Below are positions 12,701 to 21,700 of a stretch of 64,000 nt of DNA, in pieces. Origin of the DNA: Microcystis aeruginosa FD4. Lineage in GTDB: Bacteria > Cyanobacteriota > Cyanobacteriia > Cyanobacteriales > Microcystaceae. Location of the stretch: the NCBI RefSeq assembly GCF_009792235.1, contig NZ_CP046973.1:1-64000 (forward strand), read 5' to 3'. Under the pieces are notes generated by a model, which saw only the letters and a list, made by a program, of their open reading frames with translations, ran no database searches and was not told the origin of the DNA. The translations under genes were made by a program, and so were the position numbers. Position 1 is the first letter of the stretch. Each line of letters opens with the position of its first letter.

Positions 12701-15700
12701 TTGTTCCCCAGTAATGTTAACGGTTAAGGTGGGTTTAAAGTCGTTGTCAATAATATTGACAATTGCGCTGTTTTGTGAGCCGATTGTTACGCCGTTGGTG
12801 GGGTTAGATAGACTCAGATTGATGGTTTCAGTAGTTTCTAAAACACTGTCATCAATGATGGGAATATTGACGGTTTTCGCTGTTTCCCCATTAGCGAAGT
12901 TGACTGTAATTGGGGTGTTATTGTAGTCACTTCCTGCTGTGGCTGTTCCATTTGTGAGGTTAACTGTAACACTAACTGCGCCATCACTTCCATTAGTACG
13001 GGTGAGAGTGACTGCTGTAACCGGAGTTCCATTCTCATTAACTGAGTAAGTAGCATTACTAAATTGAATGACCCCTGGTACTGCGTCATTATCAATGATA
13101 CTGAGGGTGGCGGTTTGCTGGGTTCCTAATGTTGCGCCACCTGTGGGATTAGAGATGGTTAAGTTGACAGTTTCGGTGAGTTCGTAAATACTGTCATCGG
13201 TGATGGGTATAGTAACGGTTTTACTGGTTTGTCCATTAGCAAAGGTGACAGTAATGGGGGTATTAGTGTAATCGTCTCCTGCGGTTGCACTGCCATTACT
13301 AGGGGTTAGAATAACGCTAACTTCCCCGTCACTTCCACCGCTACGATTTAGAGTAATATTCGCTGTCCCATTATTTTCGTTGACGGTGTAACTATTGCTG
13401 TTGAAGCTAATTGTTCCGGGTTGAGGTAAGTCATCATTGAGAATGGTTAAAACTGCTGTCGTCTGGGTTCCTAATGTTGCGCCACCTGTCGGGTTAGAGA
13501 GGGTTAAGTTGACGGTTTCGTCTGCTTCAAATTGGTTATCGTTAACGATGGGAATGGTAACAGTTTTGCTGGTTTCTCCGTTAGCAAAGTTAACCGTAAT
13601 TGGGGTATTATTGTAGTCACTTGGTGCGGTTGCTGTTCCATTAGTTAGGTTAATTCTGACACTAACCGCGCCATCACTTCCATTGGTACGAGTTAAAGTT
13701 ACAGCAGTAACCGGAGTTCCATTCTCATTAACTGAGTAAGTAGCATTACTAAACTGAATGACTCCTGGTACTGCGTCATTATCAATAATCGTCAGGATGG
13801 CGGTTTGTTGGGTTCCTAAGGTTGCGCCACCTGTGGGATTGGAGATGGTTAAGTTGACGGTTTCAGTGGGTTCGTAAATACTGTCATCGGTGATGGGTAT
13901 AGTTACAGTTTTGCTGGTTTCACCGTTAGCAAAGGTGACGGTAATAGGTGTGTTATTGTAGTCACTTCCTTGGGTTGCTGTTCCATCTGATGGTGTTAAA
14001 GTAACACTAACTGTTCCCTCACTTCCTCCAGTACGGTTCAGCGTTATTGTGTTAAGTTCAAAAATCTTAATAGTATATTTACCTAAGTTATCCCCCGAAT
14101 TGATATCATAGATGTAAAAATCAACTGGTTCTCCTTTTCCTTCGTACTCTAAAGAATAAATGTGATTAGCTTGATAATTACCTAAGAAGTCATCATTATT
14201 ATTACCGAGAATGCTGGAATATAATCCAAAATCACCAAAAGTAGAATCACTATCATTGACGCTTACAAAGTTATTTCTTGTTACAAATCTTGCGTCAACC
14301 AACCAATTATTTACCCGATAGTCTGGACTCCATGTTCCTGCAATTTCAAAACGATATTTTTTGCCATTCGTTAAAACTTGAGAATATACTTTAGGTTGGC
14401 CTATAGGATAAATATTTGTTTGCGAATCAACTGTTAAAATTTGAATTGGTGAACTATTTGCATTTTCATTAACCGAATAATTAGCACTATTAAAACTAAT
14501 TGTTCCAGGTTGCGGTAAATCATCGTTAATGATGGTTAGTACCGCTGTGGTTTGGGTTCCTAATGTTGCGCCACCCTGGGGATTAGACAGGGTTAAGTTA
14601 ACGGTTTCGTCTGCTTCCAATTGGCTATCGTTAATTATCGGAATGTTGACGGTTTTACTGGTTTCCCCATTAGCGAAGTTAACTGTAATTGGGGTGTTAT
14701 TGTAGTCACTCCCCGCTGTTGCTGTACCAGAAGATAGACTTAAAGTGACACTAACTGCGCCAGTATTATTACCTGCACGATTAATAGTGACTGCATTGAC
14801 TACTGTTCCATCCTCATTAACACTAAATTGAGATGAACTAAAAGATAGAACTCCTGCATCAACATCGTCATTATTAATTGTGCTAGTAACTGTATTCGTC
14901 GTTCCCCGATTATAATTAGCACTAGAAACCAGAGTCAAACTAACTGTTTCATCTTGCTCAAAGATAGTATCTGCTGTGGGGTCAATGGTTAAAGTTGCTG
15001 TATTAGAACCTGCTGCAAAGGTAATACTTCCACTTGTCCCACTAAAACTATCTGCACCGCTTTGGCTATAGTCATTATTAAAGGTTGCATTACCACTCAC
15101 ATTAAAGTTAACGGTGAGAGGACTAGCGGTATTTCCAGTACGGGTAAAAGTATAAACTAAGTTATTTGTGCCATCTTCTGTCACACTTGCAGGAGAAACC
15201 GCTAGGGAAACCGTTGGCAAATCATTGTCAACAATAGTTAACGTAGCCGTAGTTTGGACTCCTAATGTTGCGCCACCTGTGGGACTACTTAAGGTTAAAT
15301 TAACGGTTTCATCCCCTTCAAAATCGGAATCATTGACGATGGGAAGGGTTACTGTTTTACTGGTTTCTCCGGGTCCAAAGACCACAGGAATAGCTAGGGA
15401 ATTGTAGTCATTGGGAAAGACCGCCGTTCCATCACTGAGTAAGACATTAACACTGACAGTTCCTTCATTACCATTAGTGCGTTGAACAGTGACACTAGCA
15501 ACGGGTGTTCCATTTTCATTGACGCTAAAGGTCGAGGAAGTAAAAGATAAAGTTCCTGCTAAAGCATCATTAACATTGGAAAGAAAGATAGTAATATTTT
15601 GCTCATAAGATAAGCCACTACTATCTGTTGTTTTGACTCGAATTGTATGTTGAGTAGCTGTTTCGTAATCCAGTAAGCTAGTATCAGCAACAACTATTTT

Positions 15701-18700
15701 ATCACCATCAAGAGTAAACCGTCCCCCTGCATTATTCACTAAGGTATAAGTGAAGGTGTCATTGGTGTTTAAATCTTGAGAAATCAGTGTGCCAATTAGA
15801 GTATTATTAGCACTGTTTTCGGGGATTGTATTATTGCTAAGACCAATAGAGTAGGGGGCGCTATTCACCACACTCAAGACAAAGCTATCGCTTGTGGAAG
15901 CACCACTTTGATCGGTTGCTATCACCTTTAGGTCATATTGTCCCGCTTGGGCCGCACTAGGATTACCACTAAAAGTGCGCTCATTAAAGGTTAACCAACT
16001 GGGAAGAGGACTGCCATCGGCTAAGGTGGCAGAATAGGTTAAAGAATCGCCAACATCGGAGTCTTGGAAAGTATTAGCGGAAATAGTGAAATTAGAGGAG
16101 CGATTACTATAGATACTGGTATCAGCAATGGGACTAGCAACGGTGGGGACATCGTTGATTGAGTTAATGGTTAAAGATACGGTTGATGGGTTAAGTGCGT
16201 AATTGGTGCCATCTGAGCCGTTCCAGGTAAAACCAGCGATTCCGTTGTAGTTGGTGTTTGGGGTAAAGGTTAAATTGCCTAAATCTGTTACAGCAATTTC
16301 TTGATCAACAGCGACGGAATTATTATTTAACTTGAGAAGTCCGTTACTAGGTAGGTTAATAATCTTAATTTTGGACAGGGAAAGTCCACTGCCACTGTTA
16401 AAGACACTGGCAAAGTCATTAGCAGTAAAAGGAACAACCTGATCCTCATCTCCTGTTTTCTGAACAACACCAATGGTCGTAATCTGATCAACATTAACTG
16501 ACCAAAGTTCTACGCCATTAACCCCGTTATCAGCGGTGAAGTAAAGCTTGCCATTACTATAGGTTAAATTGCCTGGATTAGAACTATTACTACCGACATA
16601 AATATCCTTGAGGAACACTGGATTGCCTGTCGTCGGATCAACTTTCCAAAGTTCCCGACCATTAGCACTGTTAGAGGCCGTGAAATAAAGAACACCATTA
16701 GCATTAAGCAAGTTTTGCGGCGAAGAACTGCCACTACCCGACACGACATTAATCACACTGGGGGTTCCCGTAGCCGGGTCAATTCTCCACAGTTCATAAC
16801 CACTCGTGGCTGACAGTGCTTCGAAATAAAGCGTACCGTTGACATTGGTTAAATAACTCGGCGATGAACTGTTACTTCCTGAATAAATGTCAATCAGAAC
16901 TGGATTTCCGGTGGTGTTATCGATGCGATAAAGTTCTGTCCCGTTTGTGCCATTATTGGCCGTAAAGTACAGGGTGCCATTGACATCTGTTAGGTTGCTG
17001 ACGCTAGAGGTATTACTTCCGGGATAAATGTCTAGCAGGGAGACAACGCCAGTAGCCGGATTGGCTCGCCACAGTTCGGTGCCATTAACATCATCGTTGG
17101 CGGTGAAATAGAGGATGTTGCCAATTTTGATAAAGTTGCTGGGACTAGATGCCAAGGTTGTGGCATTAATGTCTTTAACTAAAGCTGTACCTTCTGGTGT
17201 GCCATCGGTTTGCCACAACTCTATCCCTTGGCTGTAATTATCAGCACTGAAGTAAAGCTTGCCATTACTATAGGTTAAATTGCCTGGATTAGAACTATTA
17301 CTGCCGACATAAATATCCTTCAAAAATACTGGATTGCCTGTAGTCGGATCAATTTTCCAAAGTTCCTGACCATTAGCACTGTTAGAGGCAGTAAAATAGA
17401 GAACGCCATTAGCATTAAGCAAGTTTTGCGGAGAAGAACTGCCACTGCCAGACACAATATCAATTACACTGGGGGTTCCCGTAGCCGGGTCAATTCTCCA
17501 CAGTTCATAACCGTTTGTGGGGGTATAAGCTTGGAAGTAAAGCGTACCGTTGACATTGGTCAAATTACTCGGGGATGAACTGCTACTTCCGGCTGAATAA
17601 ATGTCAATCAGAACGGGATTTCCTGTGGTGTTATCGATGCGATAAAGCTCTGTCCCAGTTGCGCTAGTAGTAGCAGTAAAGTACAGTGTGCCATTGACAT
17701 TGGTTAGGTTAGCAGGACTGGAGCTTGACACACCTGAATGAATATCCAGAACTTCAGGATTGCCAGTCGTAGAGTTAATGCGCCAGAGTTCTGTTCCGTA
17801 AGTGGGATTATTAGCAGTAAAGTAGAGGACTCCGCCAAGGTCAATGAGATTACTTACATTAGTGCTACTGGAGCCGACATAGATTTCCAAGGGGACTGTA
17901 CCTTGAGCTGTCCCATCGCTACGCCATAATTCTCGACCATTCACCCCATCATCGGCGGTAAAGTATAAGGCGTTGCCAACTGCATAAAGCGCGGTGGGAC
18001 TCGAACTATTACTTCCTGTGCGAATATCTTTAACTAAAACTGGATTACCACTTGTATCCAGCTTCCATAATTCTGTCCCATTGGTACTATTGGTTGCCGT
18101 AAAGAAGACTGTGCCATTAACATTGGTGAAGTTCTGAGGAGATGAACTGCCACTACCTGCCACCACATCAATTAACACCGCATTGCCTGTGGTGTTGTTT
18201 ATTCGGTAAAGTTCATAGCCATTGGCAGCACTATAGCCTTGGAAATACAGTGTGCCATTGACATTAGTTAGATATTGTACATACTGAGCGCCGGAAACCT
18301 GGACAACGTTGCCAGTGGCGGGGTCAATCGTGTAAAGGGGACGGTAAATCGTAAAGTCATTATTGTAATAAGAGTTGCGGAAGTACAGGCGATCGCCGAC
18401 GCGGGTAAATTGGTCAAGGTATGCAGCATTATCTTGGTATAAATTAGGTACACTCAGTTGTACTGGTTGACCCGTTGTTGGGTCAATTTTGTAGAACCGC
18501 TCTCCATTAACGCCATCATTAGCGGTGAAATAGAGTGTGCCATTGATATCAATTAGATTGCGGGGGTTGGAACTAGGACTCCTTTCGTTAATATCCTTAG
18601 CTAGAACTGTTCCCGCACTTGTGCCGTCGCTAACCCATAATTCCACTCCATTGATACCGTTGTCAGCCGTGAGGTACAGGGTATTGCCGATGGCGAATAA

Positions 18701-21700
18701 ACTACTGGGACTCGAACTATTACTTCCGGTGCGAATATCTTTAACTAAAACTGGATTACCACTGGCATCCAGCTTCCATAATTCTGTCCCGTTGGCACTG
18801 TTGTTTGCCGTAAAGAAGACTGTGCCATTAACATTGGTGAAGTTCTGGGGAGATGAACTGCCACTACCTGCCACCACATCAATTAACACCGCATTGCCTG
18901 TGGTGTTGTTTATTCGGTAAAGTTCCGTGCCACTGGCATCACTATAGCCTTGGAAATAGAGTGTGCCATTGACATTAGTTAGATATTGTACATACTGAGC
19001 ACCGGAAACCTGGACAACGTTGCCAGTGGCGGGGTCAATCGTGTAAAGGGGACGGTAAATCGTATAGTCATTATTGTAATAAGAGTTGCGGAAGTACAGG
19101 CGATCGCCTACCCGCGTAAATTGGTCAAGGTAGGCGGCATTATCTTGGTACAAATTAGGTACACTCAGTTGTACTGGTTGACCTGTTGTTGGGTCGATTT
19201 TGTAGAACCGCTCTCCATTAACGCCATCATTAGCGGTGAAATAGAGTGTGCCGTTAATATCAATGAGATTGCGGGGGTTGGAACTAGGACTCCTTTCGTT
19301 AATATCCTTAGCTAGAACTGTTCCCGCACTTGTGCCGTCGCTAACCCATAATTCCACGCCATTGATACCGTTGTCAGCCGTCAGGTACAGGGTATTGCCA
19401 ATGGCGAACAAACTACTGGGACTCGAACTATTACTTCCTGTGCGAATATCTTTAACTAAAACTGGATTACCACTTGTATCCAGCTTCCATAATTCTGTCC
19501 CGTTGGCACTGTTGTTTGCCGTAAAGAAGACTGTGCCATTAACATTGGTGAAGTTCTGGGGAGATGAACTGCCACTACCTGCCACCACATCAATTAACAC
19601 CGCATTGCCTGTGGTGTTGTTTATTCGGTAAAGTTCATAGCCATTGGCAGCACGGCCTTGGAAATACAGTGTGCCATTGACATTAGTTAGATATTGTACA
19701 TACTGAGCACCGGAAACCTGGACAACGTTGCCAGTGGCGGGGTCAATCGTGTAAAGGGGACGGTAAATCGTATAGTCGTTATTGTAATGGGAGTTGCGGA
19801 AGTACAGGCGATCGCCTACCCGCGTAAATTGGTCAAGGTTGGCGGCATCATCTTGGTACAGATTAGGTACACTCAGTTGCACTGGTTGACCCGTTGTTGG
19901 GTCGATTTTGTAAAACCGCTCTCCATTAACGCCATCATTAGCGGTGAAATAGAGTGTGCCGTTAATATCAATGAGATTGCGGGGGTTGGAACTAGGACTC
20001 CTTTCGTTAATATCCTTAGCTAGAACTGTTCCCGCACTTGTGCCGTCGCTAACCCATAATTCCACTCCATTGATACCGTTGTCAGCCGTGAGGTACAGGG
20101 TATTGCCAATGGCGAACAAACTACTGGGACTCGAACTATTACTTCCTGTGCGAATATCTTTAACTAAAACTGGATTACCACTTGTATCCAGCTTCCATAA
20201 TTCTGTCCCGTTGGCACTGTTGTTTGCCGTAAAGAAGACTGTGCCATTAACATTGGTGAAGTTCTGGGGAGATGAACTGCCACTACCTGCCACCACATCA
20301 ATTAACACCGCATTGCCTGTGGTGTTGTTTATTCGGTAAAGTTCATAGCCATTGGCAGCACTATAGCCTTGGAAATACAGTGTGCCATTGACATTAGTTA
20401 GATATTGTACATACTGAGCACCGGAAACCTGGACAACGTTGCCAGTGGCGGGGTCAATCGTGTAAAGGGGACGGTAAATCGTAAAGTCATTATTGTAATA
20501 AGAGTTGCGGAAGTACAGGCGATCGCCTACCCGCGTAAATTGGTCAAGGTAGGCGGCATTATCTTGGTACAGATTAGGTACACTCAGTTGGACCGGTTGA
20601 CCGGTTGTTGGGTCAATTTTGTAAAACCGCTCTGTATTAACAGCATTATTAGCGGTGAAATAGAGTGTGCCATTGATATCAATTAGATTGCGAGGATTGG
20701 AACTTCCTGAACCGGTATTAATATCCAACAGGACGATGTTTCCAGTTGTGGGATCTACACGATAAAGTTCTACTCCGTTGGTTCCATTATCAGCGGTAAA
20801 ATACACAGTCCCGCCACCAAAAATTAGATTAGTGGGATCAGAACCGCTACTGCCAGAGCGAATATCGCTGACTAATATCGGTAAATTATTGGCGGGATCA
20901 ACTTTCCACAGTTCCCGACCCGCAGCGCTGTTGGATGCGGAAAAGTACAAAACGCCGTTAATATTAGTCAAATTTCGCGGAGAAGAACTACTGCTACCCG
21001 ACACAATATCAATTAAAGCCGGATTGCCGGTGGCGTTATCAATGCGATAAAGTTCTGTCCCGTTGGTGCCGTTATTGGCGGTAAAGTAGAGCGTCCCGTT
21101 GACATTTGTCAAATTACTAGGATTAGAACTACTTGACCCTAGACGAATGTCAATCAGAACCGGAGATTCGTCGACGGTATCAATGCGATAAAGCTCCGTG
21201 CCGTTCGTGCCGTTATTGGCCGTAAAGTAGAGTGTCCCGTTGACATCGGTTAGATTATTAACACTAGAAGTATTACTACCGGGATAAATATCTAGCAACT
21301 CAACCACCCCGGTGGTAGGATTAGCCCGCCAGAGTTCCGTTCCATTAATCTCGTCGTTAGCGGTGAAGTAGAGAACGCCCCCAATCTCAGTGGGTGTTGT
21401 CAAATGGGAAACTGGCATCTCAACGAAATTACTCGGATTAGAACCTAAGGTCGTGGCGTTGATATCTTCAACTAATTCCGTTCCCTCCGGCGTGCCATCG
21501 GTGCGCCACAACTCCACGCCCTGGGTGTAATTATTCGCCGTAAAGTAGAGCTTGCCGTCGCTGTAGGTTAAATTGCCGGGACTAGAGCTATTGCCGCCCT
21601 CGTAAATATCCTTGAGGAAGACGGCGTTGCCGGTGGCGGGGTCAAGCTTCCAGAGTTCCTGGCCACTCGTGCTATTCGTAGCTGTGAAATAAAGAACTCC

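Noticed and set aside
19248..19631. Plus-strand ORFs of 127 codons repeated at 18537, 19248 and 19956
   Set aside because: They are antisense shadows of the 711/708-bp repeat in the giant gene; they recur only because the sense DNA repeats.
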